Shown here: positions 51,108 to 60,787 of the stretch, in pieces | How positions within the stretch are numbered: the stretch's first letter is position 1 | Layout of the letters: each line of letters opens with the position of its first letter | Source of the DNA: Caballeronia pedi | GTDB taxonomy: Bacteria; Pseudomonadota; Gammaproteobacteria; Burkholderiales; Burkholderiaceae | Assembly (NCBI RefSeq): GCF_001544915.2 | Contig: NZ_FCOE02000019.1 | Coordinates: 62,001-126,000, forward strand | Length of the DNA: 64,000 nt | Direction: 5' to 3' | The notes under the pieces: generated by a model | What the model saw: the letters and a program-made list of their open reading frames with translations, nothing else | The model's database searches: none | Told to the model about the DNA's origin: nothing | Made by a program: the position numbers and the translations under genes

Positions 51108-53915
51108 ATGACCGAAACAATCATCCTTCGCAATCCGAATAATGGCATCGGCGACTCAGCCGCGCCGCCCATTGCGTGTGCGTCGCCGCGCGTGTCGACG
51201 CTGGTGCTGGGCCGCGAGCGGCTCGTCGCGCAACTCGTCGAGGCGCGCCGCAAGCGCTGCATCGTCGTGCAGGGCCCGGCGGGCTATGGCAAGACCACCG
51301 CGCTCATCGCGTGGCGCGAGGCGCTCTATCCGCTCGCGTTTCAGGTGGCGTGGCTCACGCTCTCCGACGAAATCGACGACCTCGCCCGCTTTCTCGACGC
51401 GCTCGCCGCGAGCCTCGCGCAAGTCGATCCGGCGATGTCGCGCGACGCAGCGCTGCTCGGCGGCCGCGGCATGGACGACGAAGCGATCGAGCGCACGATC
51501 ATCGCGCTGGTGCGCGGCATCGCCAGCCGTCAGGGCGATCTGGTGCTGGTGCTCGACGATCTGCATCGCCTGACGGAGCGGCGCTGTCATCGGTCGCTTC
51601 AGTGGCTGCTCGACTACGCGCCGCCGAATCTGCATGTCGTGCTCGCGTCGCGCGGGGCGATTCCGCTTTCGATCGGGCGCATCCGCGATGCGGGCCTGCT
51701 CCTCGAACTCGACCTGCGCGATCTGCGCTTTTCGATGGCGGAATCCAGAGCGTTTCTCAAGTCGCAATGCCCGGAGATCGGACCGCGCGAGGCCCGCCAG
51801 ATGCACGAACTGACCGACGGCTGGGTCGCCGGCCTGCAACTGATGGTGGTCGGCGCGAGGCGCAGGAAAGCTGTCGAGGCGCAGCACGCGCCCGACGATA
51901 CGCTCGCGGACACGCAACTCCTCGATGCCCACACCTTCGCGGAATATTTCGAGCGCGAAGTGCTGTCGCGGCTCGCGGCGAGCGAAGTCGAGCTGCTCGT
52001 GCGCATGGCCGTGTGCGAACGGCTCTGCGCGCCGCTGTGCGCCGCGCTGCTCGGCGGCACGGACCATTCCGGCGACGTGCTGAAACTGCTCGCGCGCCTC
52101 GAAAGCGACAATCTCTTTCTCGTGCCCGCCGGTCACGATGCGCACCACGCGTGGTATCGGCTGAATCCGCTGTTTCGCGAGACCCTGCTCGAACGTTTCC
52201 GCGCGCGCGGCGAGGCGCAGCGGCGGCAGGTGCATTGCGCGGCGTGGCGCTGGTTCCAGGCGCACGATCACGCCGATGAAGCCGTGCGCCACGCCATGCT
52301 CGCCGGCGAACCCGCGGCGGCGGCGGATCTGGTCGCCCGCATCGCGCGCAGTCTCCAGTTGCGCGGCGACTTGCGCAAGGTCGTCGCGCTGATGCGTCTG
52401 TTGCCGCAAGCGGAGATTCAGGCGCGCGTTGGCCTGCGGCTCTGGATGATCCATCTGCATCTCTACGCGCGCGAGTTCGACGCTTGCGCGAGCTCGATCG
52501 AGCGCGTGGCCAGCGATCTCGCGCCCGACGACGCCCATTCGCGCTATCGCCTGACGCTGCTGCACGCGGCGCTCGCAGTGCAGCGCGACGATCTCGACGC
52601 CGCCACTGAACTGCTGCCGCTTCTGCGCGCGCTGCCGCACGACGCGCAGGGCATCACCGTGGGCGCGCGCAACAATCTGCTCTCGTGGATCCATGCGCGG
52701 CGCAGCGATTTCGACGAAGCGCGTCGCGTCCAGACGGACCGCGCGCCCGCGTTGCCCGACGGCACGCCGATCATGGGTACGTCGGCTGGCGTATTGAGCG
52801 GGCGCGCGCTCGCGGGCTTCAGCCATCTGCTGCAAGGCGATCTGCTCCAGACCGAGCGCGTGTGCCGCGATGTGCTGTACGAAGCCGAACAGCGCGGCAG
52901 CGCAGCAGCCGAAGCGTCCGCGCTCGCCGCGGCCTTGCTCGGCGAAGCGCTCTATGAAGCGGGCGAGGCGGATCAGGCGCTCATACTGCTCGAAGAACGC
53001 CTCGACGTAATCGAGCGCGTCTCGTTTCCGGACTCGGTGATGAGCGTGCTGACGGTGCTGTCTTCGTCGCATTGGCTCGCGGGTCATCGGCTCGACGCGA
53101 TCGCGTGTCTCGATCGGCTCGAAGACTACGCGGTGCGGCACGATCTGCGCCGCGTGCTCGCCCATTGCCTGGCGCTGCGGGTCCGGCGCGATCTGCAACG
53201 CGGCCAGTTCGACGCCGCTCAGGCGCATTTGGCGCGGCTCGACGCGCTGGCGGCGCGCGCCGCGTCGCACATGTCGGCGGCGGCAGCGGCGGAATTTCAG
53301 GTGGTCGCGCAGCAGGCGCACGTCGATTGGCGGCTCGCCCACGAAGACTACGACGCCGCGGCGCATGCGCTCTCGCCGCTGATCGACTCATGCCGCGAGC
53401 GCGGCTGGCAACGGCGGCTCGCGTTCCTCGAAGCGCAGAAGGCCGTCGCGGCGCACGGGCTCGGCGACGCGAGTTCGGCGCGCAAGCTGATGTTGTCGGC
53501 GATGCGCCTCGGGCATCGTCTCGGTCTCGTGCGCACGCTGCTCGACGCCGATCCCGCCGTGCCGGATCTGATCGTTCGCGTGAGCAACGACGCATCGCAA
53601 GACGCCGTGCTGCAGTTCTACGCGGACCGCCTGCGCGATGCGCACGTCCGCGCCGCCGCGGCACAGTCCGCATCGACGAAACCGAAAGCACGTTCCGGCG
53701 ACGCGAAAGCGCACGACATTCTGAGCGCGCGCGAGACGAAAGTACTGAGCCTGCTGGCGCAAGCGCTGCCGAACAAGAAGATCGCCCGGACGATGGGTAT
53801 TTCGCCCGAGACGGTCAAATGGCACCTGAAGAACATCTACAGCAAGCTAGGCGTATCGAGCCGTGATGAAGCCGTTGCGCGTTCGCGGGATCTCGCGCTG
53901 GGCGATGGCGCGTGA
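51108..53915 (+). CDS. MalT-like LuxR-family ATP-dependent transcription activator
   Basis: 935 residues from ATG 51108. N-terminal AAA/NTPase: Walker A QGPAGYGKTTALIAW at ~57 and a Walker B LVLVLDDLHRLTE; then a helical repeat-rich region (SARP/TPR-like, ~400-800); the C-terminal LuxR HTH at ~868-930 (LSARETKVLSLLAQALPNKK, ISPETVKWHLKNIYSKLGVS). MalT-type proteins activate transcription once an inducer and ATP are bound. It stands next to the acyl-CoA cluster and overlaps its first gene at the 3' end, so it is the best candidate regulator for that cluster. The inducer is unknown. Confidence 0.92.
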   Translation: MTETIILRNPNNGIGDSAAPPIACASPRVSTLVLGRERLVAQLVEARRKRCIVVQGPAGYGKTTALIAWREALYPLAFQVAWLTLSDEIDDLARFLDALAASLAQVDPAMSRDAALLGGRGMDDEAIERTIIALVRGIASRQGDLVLVLDDLHRLTERRCHRSLQWLLDYAPPNLHVVLASRGAIPLSIGRIRDAGLLLELDLRDLRFSMAESRAFLKSQCPEIGPREARQMHELTDGWVAGLQLMVVGARRRKAVEAQHAPDDTLADTQLLDAHTFAEYFEREVLSRLAASEVELLVRMAVCERLCAPLCAALLGGTDHSGDVLKLLARLESDNLFLVPAGHDAHHAWYRLNPLFRETLLERFRARGEAQRRQVHCAAWRWFQAHDHADEAVRHAMLAGEPAAAADLVARIARSLQLRGDLRKVVALMRLLPQAEIQARVGLRLWMIHLHLYAREFDACASSIERVASDLAPDDAHSRYRLTLLHAALAVQRDDLDAATELLPLLRALPHDAQGITVGARNNLLSWIHARRSDFDEARRVQTDRAPALPDGTPIMGTSAGVLSGRALAGFSHLLQGDLLQTERVCRDVLYEAEQRGSAAAEASALAAALLGEALYEAGEADQALILLEERLDVIERVSFPDSVMSVLTVLSSSHWLAGHRLDAIACLDRLEDYAVRHDLRRVLAHCLALRVRRDLQRGQFDAAQAHLARLDALAARAASHMSAAAAAEFQVVAQQAHVDWRLAHEDYDAAAHALSPLIDSCRERGWQRRLAFLEAQKAVAAHGLGDASSARKLMLSAMRLGHRLGLVRTLLDADPAVPDLIVRVSNDASQDAVLQFYADRLRDAHVRAAAAQSASTKPKARSGDAKAHDILSARETKVLSLLAQALPNKKIARTMGISPETVKWHLKNIYSKLGVSSRDEAVARSRDLALGDGA

Positions 53916-55057
53916 TCCCCTCGAACGTTCGAATCGAGTGGCAGATTCGCGAGCACATCGGCGTGAAAATCGGCATCGCCGAGGCGCAGCGACGCCGCCG
54001 TCAGATATTTGAAGTAGTCGCCGACAGCCAGCTCCGCCGTCACGCCCATGCCGCCGTGCAACTGCACGGCCTGCTCGCCGATGAACCGCGCCGCGCGGCT
54101 CACGATCAGCTTCGCCGACGAGATCATGCGGCGCCGCTCGGTCGCGTCCGTTTCCTCGATGGCGGATGCGGCCAGATGCGCCATCGACAGCGCGAGTTCC
54201 TTCTGTACGAGCATGTCCGCCACGCGATGGCGCAGCGCCTGAAAGCGTCCGAGCGCCTGCCCGAACTGCTTGCGCGTGCACAGATACTCGGAAGTCATCT
54301 CGATCAGACGTTCCATTGCGCCCGCGCTGGCTGCGCACGATGCCGCGATGCCCAGCTCCAGCGCCGCTTCGAGCATCGCTTGCCCGCGCGCGCCGTCGCC
54401 GAGCATCGCCCGTTGCGGCACGCGCACCGCTTCCAGCGTGACTTCGGCGGCGCGCTCGCCATCGAGCGTCGGATAAGCGCGCACTGTCACGCCCGCCGCC
54501 GATGCCGGCACGATGAACAGCGACACGGCCTGAATGGACGCATTCCACGCCGATACGATCAGCGAATCCGCAGCCCCGCCGTGCCACACGTGCGCCTTGC
54601 AGCCATCGAGGACGAAGCCGTCATCCTGCGCGCGCGCCATGGTCGACGGACGTGCATAGTCGTAGCGGTTCTCCGGTTCCTGATACGCGAGCGTCACGAT
54701 CTCGCGGCCCTCGGCCATCGCGGGCAACCATGCTTGCCGCTGCGCATCCGTTCCGAAACGTTGAATCAGACCGGCCGCCATCACCGCGCAGGGAATCAGC
54801 GGCTCGGGAAGCAGCGCGCGTCCGGCTTCGAACTGCACGGCGAAGATGTCGGTTGCGGTGCCGTCGAAACCGCCGTAGTCGGAGGCGATCGTCAGTCCGA
54901 GCACGCCGAATTCCGCATAGGTGCGCCACGCATCGCGGCTGAAGCCGTCAGGATGGCGCACCGCATTGCGGCGCGCGTCGATCGGGTAGCGTTCCTCGGT
55001 GAAGCGTCTCAGGCTGTCCGCGAGTTGACGCTGCTCGTCGCTGTATGAAAAGTCCAT
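53837..55057 (-). CDS. Acyl-CoA dehydrogenase (short/partner subunit type)
   Basis: 406 residues from ATG 55057 (MDFSYSDEQRQLADSLRRFT). FAD/acyl-CoA dehydrogenase fold: GVLGLTIASDYGGFDGTATD, LPAMAEGREIVTLAYQEPEN, and the C-terminal RAARFIGEQAVQLHGGMGVT. The Glu usually found in the catalytic loop is not identified with confidence. The last ~35 residues (PSPSARSRERATASSRLDTP) extend beyond the usual family end and lie in the 79-bp convergent overlap with the MalT-like gene. A paired enzyme is directly upstream (17 bp), so a heteromeric dehydrogenase is possible. Oxidises an acyl-CoA to the 2-enoyl-CoA. Confidence 0.88.
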   Translation of the reverse strand: MDFSYSDEQRQLADSLRRFTEERYPIDARRNAVRHPDGFSRDAWRTYAEFGVLGLTIASDYGGFDGTATDIFAVQFEAGRALLPEPLIPCAVMAAGLIQRFGTDAQRQAWLPAMAEGREIVTLAYQEPENRYDYARPSTMARAQDDGFVLDGCKAHVWHGGAADSLIVSAWNASIQAVSLFIVPASAAGVTVRAYPTLDGERAAEVTLEAVRVPQRAMLGDGARGQAMLEAALELGIAASCAASAGAMERLIEMTSEYLCTRKQFGQALGRFQALRHRVADMLVQKELALSMAHLAASAIEETDATERRRMISSAKLIVSRAARFIGEQAVQLHGGMGVTAELAVGDYFKYLTAASLRLGDADFHADVLANLPLDSNVRGDHAPSPSARSRERATASSRLDTPSLL

Positions 55058-55074
55058 CTTTACGTCTGCCCGTT

Positions 55075-56268
55075 CTAGAGGTCGAGAACCGCTTTCGCGA
55101 TGATTTCCTTCTGCACTTCGTTCGTGCCGCCGTAAATGGTCGGCTTGCGCATGTCCAGATAGAAGCTGCCGATGTTCGCGCCATAGCCCGGCTCGGGCGT
55201 CCAGCCGTCGAAGCCGTCTGCGAGCCAGCCGGGCGAGAACGGCAGCGCGTTCGGCCCGGCGATGTCGACCTGCAACGCCGACAACGCCTGCTGCAACTCC
55301 GAGCCGCGAATCTTGAGAATCGACGACTCCACGCCCGCGCCGCGCTGACTCGCCTCCGACGCCACGCGCATCAGCAGCATTTCCAGCGCCATGACCTCGG
55401 CTTCGATGCGCGCGATTTTCTCGCGGATACGCACATCGTCCGCGAGCGGTGCGCCGTTGCGGCGCTCGCGCTGCGCCAGCGCCTTCACATAGCGCAATTC
55501 CCGCCGGCAATGTCCGATACCCGCGATGCCCGTGCGCTCGTGCCCGAGCAGATACTTCGCGTAAGTCCAGCCCTGGTTCTCCTCGCCGACGAGATGCGCG
55601 GCGGGTACTTTGACGTCGTCGAGCCAGACCTCGTTGACGTCGGCGGCGCCTTCGAGGGTGTCGATCGGGCGCACCGTGATACCGGGCGATGTCATCTCGA
55701 TGAGCAACAGCGAAATGCCGTTCTGCTGCTTCGCTTCGGGATCGGTGCGCGCGAGGCAGAACATCCAGTCCGCGTGCTGCGCATACGTGGTCCAGGTCTT
55801 CTGCCCGGTCACGATGTAATGGTCTCCCGCGCGCACCGCACGCGTCTTGAGCGAGGCGAGATCCGAGCCGGCGCCGGGTTCGGAATAGCCCTGACACCAC
55901 CAGTCCTGCGCCGACAGAATGCGCGGCAGATGGCGCGCCTGCTGCGCGGCGCTGCCGAATTTCATCAGTACCGGGCCGATCATGTTGAGGCCGAACGGAA
56001 GCTGGCGCGGCGCGCCCGCGAGGCCGCATTCGATATCGAACAGGAGCCGTTGCAGCGCCGTCCAGCCCGTGCCGCCGAACTTCTCCGGCCAGCCGGGCGC
56101 GCCCCAGCCCTGCGCATGCAGGATGCGCTGCCAGCGCACCACGTCGTCGCGTTCGAGAGGGCGATGATTCAGCACCTTGTCGCGCAGATCGCGGGGCAGG
56201 CCATCACGCAGAAACGCGCGGACGGAATCGCGAAACGCGAGATCCTCTTGCGAATAATTCAGGTCCAT
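55075..56268 (-). CDS. Acyl-CoA dehydrogenase (long-chain-type partner)
   Basis: 397 residues from ATG 56268 (MDLNYSQEDLAFRDSVRAFL), GAGGAT upstream. FadE-like motifs: GAPGWPEKFGGTGW, CQGYSEPGAGSDLASLKTRA, the ITGQKTWTTYAQ-type loop (YIVTGQKTWTTYAQHADW), and IYGGTNEVQKEIIAKAVL at the end (adenine binding). It heads the minus-strand pair with the 406-aa enzyme 17 bp downstream. Tandem unlike acyl-CoA dehydrogenases are known to form alpha2beta2 enzymes in sterol and side-chain degradation; whether that holds here is inference. Confidence 0.92.
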   Translation of the reverse strand: MDLNYSQEDLAFRDSVRAFLRDGLPRDLRDKVLNHRPLERDDVVRWQRILHAQGWGAPGWPEKFGGTGWTALQRLLFDIECGLAGAPRQLPFGLNMIGPVLMKFGSAAQQARHLPRILSAQDWWCQGYSEPGAGSDLASLKTRAVRAGDHYIVTGQKTWTTYAQHADWMFCLARTDPEAKQQNGISLLLIEMTSPGITVRPIDTLEGAADVNEVWLDDVKVPAAHLVGEENQGWTYAKYLLGHERTGIAGIGHCRRELRYVKALAQRERRNGAPLADDVRIREKIARIEAEVMALEMLLMRVASEASQRGAGVESSILKIRGSELQQALSALQVDIAGPNALPFSPGWLADGFDGWTPEPGYGANIGSFYLDMRKPTIYGGTNEVQKEIIAKAVLDL

Positions 56269-56495
56269 TGAACATCCTCGTAGAGCGCGCATCCAGACAG
56301 ACCCACGATACGCGGCACGGCGCGCCGGACCGCCACCCACCTCGGGTGGTCACCCGCGAGTGCGCCTCCCCTATCCTTCATCAAGGGCAAACGAGCCGCC
56401 GCACGGCGGAATCGACAAATCAACAGCCGGACGGCGGCGCGCGGCTTCGTGGCCGCATCCGGCAAGAAAGCATCCATGCTCGGGAGACAGATGTA
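56269..56495. promoter_or_regulatory. Divergent promoter region of the acyl-CoA cluster
   Basis: 227 bp between the minus-strand dehydrogenase pair and the plus-strand ligase operon. Both halves of the cluster read outward from here, so the MalT-like regulator, if it controls them, should bind in this region. CCACCCACCTCGGGTGGTCA around 56333-56352 contains CCACC/GGTGG arms (dyad), a candidate site. Confidence 0.5.
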
Positions 56496-58400
56496 ATGAG
56501 CACGCTCGAAGCAAGCGGCAAGGTGGCACCGTCTTATCGTTCTGTGCGGTTTCCCGAGCGGCAGACGCTCGTCGAGCATCGCGCGGATGGCACGCTGATT
56601 CTCCGTAGCGCCCGCGCGCTGCCGCGCATCGAACAGCGCTCGTTCGCGGACTTCATTCCGGGCTGGGCGGTGCAGCGCGGCAATACCGCCGCGTTCTGCG
56701 AGCGCGACAAGAACGGCGCGTGGCGCTCGCTGACCTGGCGCGAGCTCTGGCGGCAAGTGCGAGCCGTGGCGGCCGCGCTGCTGGACATGGGACTGAACGC
56801 GCAGCGCCCGCTCATGCTGTTGTCGGGGAATTCCATCGAGCAGGCCGTGCTGCTGCTCGCCGCTGAATACGCGGGCATTCCGGCCGCGCCGGTATCGCCC
56901 ACCTATGCGCTGATGAGCAAGGACTTCGCGCGCCTCAAGGCCATCTGCGACATGGTCCCGCCCGGCGCGGTCTTCGTGCAGTCGGTCGCGCCGTATGCAC
57001 GGGCGCTCGCGGCGTTAAATCTGAAGGCCGTGCCGGTCATCTCGGTCGATGACGCGACGAAAGGCCAGTACACGTGGGACGCGCTCACGAGCAGCCCGCT
57101 CGACGAAACGAGCCGGCGCGCAATCGAGCGCGCCCATGCCGCCATCGATGCCGACGACACCGCCCGCGTGCTCTTCACCTCCGGCTCCACGGGCCTGCCG
57201 AAAGCCGTTCGCCTCACATACGGCAACCTGGGCGCGGTCGCCGCTTATTATTCGGACGGCTTCGCGTGGCTGCTCGACGCACAGCCCGTGTTTCTCGACT
57301 GGCTGCCGTGGCATCACGGCCTCGGCGGCGTGCTGCATCTCGGCCGCGCGATCCAGTTCGGCGCGACGCATTACATCGACGATGGCCGTCCCGTGCCCGG
57401 CATGATCGAGCGCACCGTGCGCAATCTGCGCGAAGTATCGCCGACCATCTTCACGAGCGTGCCGTCCGCATGGACCGTGCTCGCCACCGAACTCGAACGC
57501 GATCCGCAACTGGCCGAAAGCCTCTTCGCAAAGGCGAGCTTCTTCGGCTACGGCGGCGCGAGCATGCCGGTCGAAGTATGGAAACGCATCCAAAACGTCG
57601 CGGAGAAAACCATCGGCGAGCGGATCACGTTCTGCACCGGTCTCGCATCGACGGAAACGTCCGGCATGGGCACGTATTGCAGTTGGCCGACGGACACGCC
57701 CGGCAACATCGGCACGCCCGCGCTCGGCTCGGAAGTGAAGCTCGTGCCGCTCGAAGGCGGCGATGGCCGCTATGAAATCCGCATGCGTGGCCCGAACGTG
57801 TTCGGCGGGTATATCGGACAGCCGGACCTTACCGCGGCCGCGTTCGACGACGAAGGCTACTTCCGCTTCGGCGACGCCGTGCGTCTGGCCGATCCCGCCG
57901 ATCCGGCCCAGGGCATGATCTTCGCGGGCCGCACGGTGGAAGACTTCAAGCTCGCGAACGGCTCATGGGTGCGTACCGGCGCGTTGCGGCTCGCGCTCAT
58001 CGACTGCTGCGCACCCTTATTGTCCGATGCGGTGATCTGCGGGCACGACCGCGACTATCTCACCGCGCTCGCATGGCCGAACGTCGCCGCGTGCGAGCGC
58101 ATCGCGCCCGAACTCGCGTCGCTCGATGTTGGCGCGCTCGCCGCGCATCCGCTCGTCGTCGCCGAACTGAGCCGGCGTCTTTCGCAGCAGAAAGCGGGCG
58201 GCGCGACGCTCGTCATCGAGCGGCTGATGCTGATGGCGGAGCCGCCCTCGCTCGACGCCAACGAAATCGCCGACAAAGGCTACGTCAATCAGGCGATCAC
58301 GCGCGCACGCCGCGCGCATCTGATCGACGCGCTGTATCAGACCGATCCTGCTTCGAACATCGCGCATAGCGGCGCTTCGTCGCGGCACGCGAACAGATAA
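56496..58400 (+). CDS. Feruloyl-CoA synthase-like acyl-CoA ligase
   Basis: 634 residues from ATG 56496. Adenylate-forming enzyme: the P-loop-like VLFTSGSTGLPKAVRLTYGN, the GASTET-equivalent CTGLASTETSGMG, and the GYFRFGDAVRLADPADPAQG hinge region. The N-terminus (SYRSVRFPERQTLVEHRADG, PRIEQRSFADFIPGWA) is typical of the feruloyl-CoA synthetase subgroup. It would activate a carboxylic acid with ATP and CoA. The ligase is not accompanied by the Ech hydratase-lyase or vanillin dehydrogenase, so ferulate itself is not the likely substrate. Start of the plus-strand operon. Confidence 0.9.
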   Translation: MSTLEASGKVAPSYRSVRFPERQTLVEHRADGTLILRSARALPRIEQRSFADFIPGWAVQRGNTAAFCERDKNGAWRSLTWRELWRQVRAVAAALLDMGLNAQRPLMLLSGNSIEQAVLLLAAEYAGIPAAPVSPTYALMSKDFARLKAICDMVPPGAVFVQSVAPYARALAALNLKAVPVISVDDATKGQYTWDALTSSPLDETSRRAIERAHAAIDADDTARVLFTSGSTGLPKAVRLTYGNLGAVAAYYSDGFAWLLDAQPVFLDWLPWHHGLGGVLHLGRAIQFGATHYIDDGRPVPGMIERTVRNLREVSPTIFTSVPSAWTVLATELERDPQLAESLFAKASFFGYGGASMPVEVWKRIQNVAEKTIGERITFCTGLASTETSGMGTYCSWPTDTPGNIGTPALGSEVKLVPLEGGDGRYEIRMRGPNVFGGYIGQPDLTAAAFDDEGYFRFGDAVRLADPADPAQGMIFAGRTVEDFKLANGSWVRTGALRLALIDCCAPLLSDAVICGHDRDYLTALAWPNVAACERIAPELASLDVGALAAHPLVVAELSRRLSQQKAGGATLVIERLMLMAEPPSLDANEIADKGYVNQAITRARRAHLIDALYQTDPASNIAHSGASSRHANR

Positions 58401-58424
58401 GACTCAACCTTCCGGGAACTTGAC

Positions 58425-59564
58425 ATGCACATCGAACGCACCGTCTTTCGGGACGATCACGAAATGCTTCGTACTACTGCTCGACGCTTCTTCGAGCGCG
58501 AATGCGTTCCGCATCAGGCGGAATGGGACAAGGCCGGACGCGTGGATCGCGAAACCTGGCTGAAGGCGGGCAAGCAAGGTCTCCTGTGCGTCTCGATTCC
58601 GGGCGAATACGGCGGCGGCGGCGGCGATTTCGGTCATGTGGTCGTCGTCAACGAGGAAATGACGCGTGCGGGCGTGAGCGGGCCAGGCTTCGCGGTGCAT
58701 TCGGATATCGTCGCGCCGTATATCGCGCGTATCGGCAACGAGGAGCAGAAGCAACGCTGGCTGCCCGGCATCTGCAAAGGCGAGCAGATTCTCGCCATCG
58801 CGATGACCGAGCCCGGCACCGGCAGCGATCTCAAAGCGGTGCGCACCAGCGCGCGCCGCGACGGCGATCACTATGTCATCAACGGCAGCAAGACCTTCAT
58901 CACGAACGGGCTGAATGCGGATCTCGTCGTGGTCGTCTGCACGACGGACCCGGGCGCGGGTGCGAAGGGCGTGAGCCTGATCGTCGTCGAGACGACGCGC
59001 GAGGGTTTCCGGCGCGGCCGCAAGCTCGACAAGATCGGCATGCACGCGCAGGACACCGCCGAACTCTTCTTCGACGACGTCCGCGTGCCGGTCGAGAACC
59101 GTCTCGGCGAGGAAGGCAAGGGCTTCGCGTATCTGATGGCCGAATTGCCGCAGGAGCGCCTGAACATCGCGGTCGGCGCGGCTGCGCGACTCGAAACGTG
59201 TCTCGAACACACGCTGAACTACGTGAAGGATCGCCGCGCGTTCAATCAGACCGTGTGGGACTTCCAGAACACCAAGTTCAAGCTCGCCGACATCAAGGCG
59301 CAAGCCATCGCCGTGCGGCTGATGGTCGATCACTACCTCGACGTGCACATGCGCCGCCGTCTGACGCTCGAGGAATCGGCCATCGCGAAACTGTTCGCCA
59401 CCGAAACCCTCGGCAAAGCGCTCGACGAGATGGTGCAACTGCATGGCGGCTACGGCTACATGCTCGAGTATCCGGTCGCCCGCGCGTTCGTCGATGCCCG
59501 CGTGTCGCGCATCTACGGCGGCGCGAGCGAAGTCATGCGCGACCTCATCTCGCGCAAGCTGTGA
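58425..59564 (+). CDS. Acyl-CoA dehydrogenase (third copy in the cluster)
   Basis: 379 residues, start MHIERTVFRDDHEMLRTTAR. Complete and typical: LLCVSIPGEYGGGGGDFGHV, IAMTEPGTGSDLKAVRTSAR, GSKTFITNGLNADLVVVVCT, the catalytic-Glu-bearing region QLHGGYGYMLEYPVARAFVD and RIYGGASEVMRDLISRKL. This is a canonical homotetramer-type dehydrogenase, distinct from the tandem pair on the other strand. It is 24 bp after the ligase. It could act on a different intermediate of the same pathway. Confidence 0.94.
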   Translation: MHIERTVFRDDHEMLRTTARRFFERECVPHQAEWDKAGRVDRETWLKAGKQGLLCVSIPGEYGGGGGDFGHVVVVNEEMTRAGVSGPGFAVHSDIVAPYIARIGNEEQKQRWLPGICKGEQILAIAMTEPGTGSDLKAVRTSARRDGDHYVINGSKTFITNGLNADLVVVVCTTDPGAGAKGVSLIVVETTREGFRRGRKLDKIGMHAQDTAELFFDDVRVPVENRLGEEGKGFAYLMAELPQERLNIAVGAAARLETCLEHTLNYVKDRRAFNQTVWDFQNTKFKLADIKAQAIAVRLMVDHYLDVHMRRRLTLEESAIAKLFATETLGKALDEMVQLHGGYGYMLEYPVARAFVDARVSRIYGGASEVMRDLISRKL

Positions 59565-59599
59565 ATCCATCGAATCCTCACTCACTGAAGGAGAAGCAC

Positions 59600-60787
59600 A
59601 TGAGTCGCAAGGTGTATGTCGCAGGTGTCGGCATGATCCCGTTCAAGAAGCCGGGCGCGAGCGAAACGTACGACGTGATGGGCGAAATCGCGATCCGCGA
59701 CGCGCTCGCCGATGCCGGCCTCGACTTCAAGGCCATCCAGCAGGCCTATGCCGGCTATGTCTATGGCGACTCGACGTGCGGACAGAAAGCGATCTATCGC
59801 GTCGGCATGACGGGCGTGCCCGTCATCAACGTCAACAACAATTGCGCGACGGGTTCCTCCGCGCTCTTTCTCGCGCGCCAGGCCGTCGAGTCCGGCGCGG
59901 TCGATTGCGCGCTCGCCGTGGGCTTCGAGTACATGCAGCCGGGCGCGTTGTCGTCGAAATGGAATGACCGCGCGCCCGCGCTCGAACGCGCGCTCGACCT
60001 GACCAACAAGCTCGTCGGCCACACCGAGATTCCCACCGCGATCCGCCAGTTCGCGGGCGCGGGCCTCACGCATATGCGCAAGTACGGCACGAAGCTGGAG
60101 ACGTTCGCGCGGATTCGGGCGAAGGCGAGCCAGCACGCGGCGCGCAATCCGCTCGCGGTGTTCCGCAACGTGGTGTCGACCGAAGACGTGATGAATGCGC
60201 CGGTGTTGTGGGAAGGCGTGCTGACGCGTCTGATGGCGTGTCCGCCCACATGCGGCGGCGCGGCGGCCATTGTCGTGTCCGACGCGTTCGCGCGCAAACA
60301 CGGCTTGCGCAGCGACGTGATGATCGCGGGCCAGTCGCTCGCCACCGATCTGCCGAGCACGTACGACGCGGGCGACATGATCCGCGTCGTCGGCTTCGAT
60401 ATCACGCGCAACGCGGCGCAGCAGGCCTACGAGCAGGCGGGCGTCGGCCCCGAGGACATCGATGTGGTCGAACTGCATGACTGCTTCGCGCAGAACGAAC
60501 TGCTGACCTACGAAGGACTCGGCCTGTGCAAGGAAGGCGAAGGCGAGCGCCTCGTCATGGATGGCGACAACACCTACGGCGGCAAATGGGTGACCAATCC
60601 GTCGGGCGGTCTGCTGTCGAAGGGCCATCCGCTCGGCGCGACGGGACTCGCGCAATGCTTCGAGCTGACGCATCAGTTGCGCGGCACGGCGGGCGATCGT
60701 CAGGTTCAGGGCGCGAAGCTCGCCCTGCAACACAACCTCGGGCTAGGCGGCGCGGGCGTCGTCACCATCTACAAGCGGAACGCGTGA
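59600..60787 (+). CDS. SCP-x-type thiolase (acetyl-CoA C-acyltransferase)
   Basis: 395 residues, GAAGGAGAAGC before ATG 59600. Cys nucleophile in VNNNCATGSSALFLARQAVE; His in VVELHDCFAQNELLTYEGLG and GGLLSKGHPLGATGLAQCFE. All three catalytic positions are present, unlike the aldolase-type Ltp2 homologues that lack the Cys. SCP-x-type thiolases cleave 3-ketoacyl-CoAs with bulky or branched chains. The frame is open upstream through the dehydrogenase gene, but that is a shadow of that gene. The stop overlaps the next start (TGATG). Confidence 0.93.
   Translation: MSRKVYVAGVGMIPFKKPGASETYDVMGEIAIRDALADAGLDFKAIQQAYAGYVYGDSTCGQKAIYRVGMTGVPVINVNNNCATGSSALFLARQAVESGAVDCALAVGFEYMQPGALSSKWNDRAPALERALDLTNKLVGHTEIPTAIRQFAGAGLTHMRKYGTKLETFARIRAKASQHAARNPLAVFRNVVSTEDVMNAPVLWEGVLTRLMACPPTCGGAAAIVVSDAFARKHGLRSDVMIAGQSLATDLPSTYDAGDMIRVVGFDITRNAAQQAYEQAGVGPEDIDVVELHDCFAQNELLTYEGLGLCKEGEGERLVMDGDNTYGGKWVTNPSGGLLSKGHPLGATGLAQCFELTHQLRGTAGDRQVQGAKLALQHNLGLGGAGVVTIYKRNA

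Noticed and set aside
53837..56029. Apparent 730-residue acyl-CoA dehydrogenase fusion
   Set aside because: The first ~320 residues are an out-of-frame shadow of the neighbouring dehydrogenase; the true gene starts at 55057.
58502..60787. Apparent 761-residue fusion ending in the thiolase
   Set aside because: Upstream part is a shadow of the 379-residue dehydrogenase; thiolase start at 59600 has its own ribosome site.
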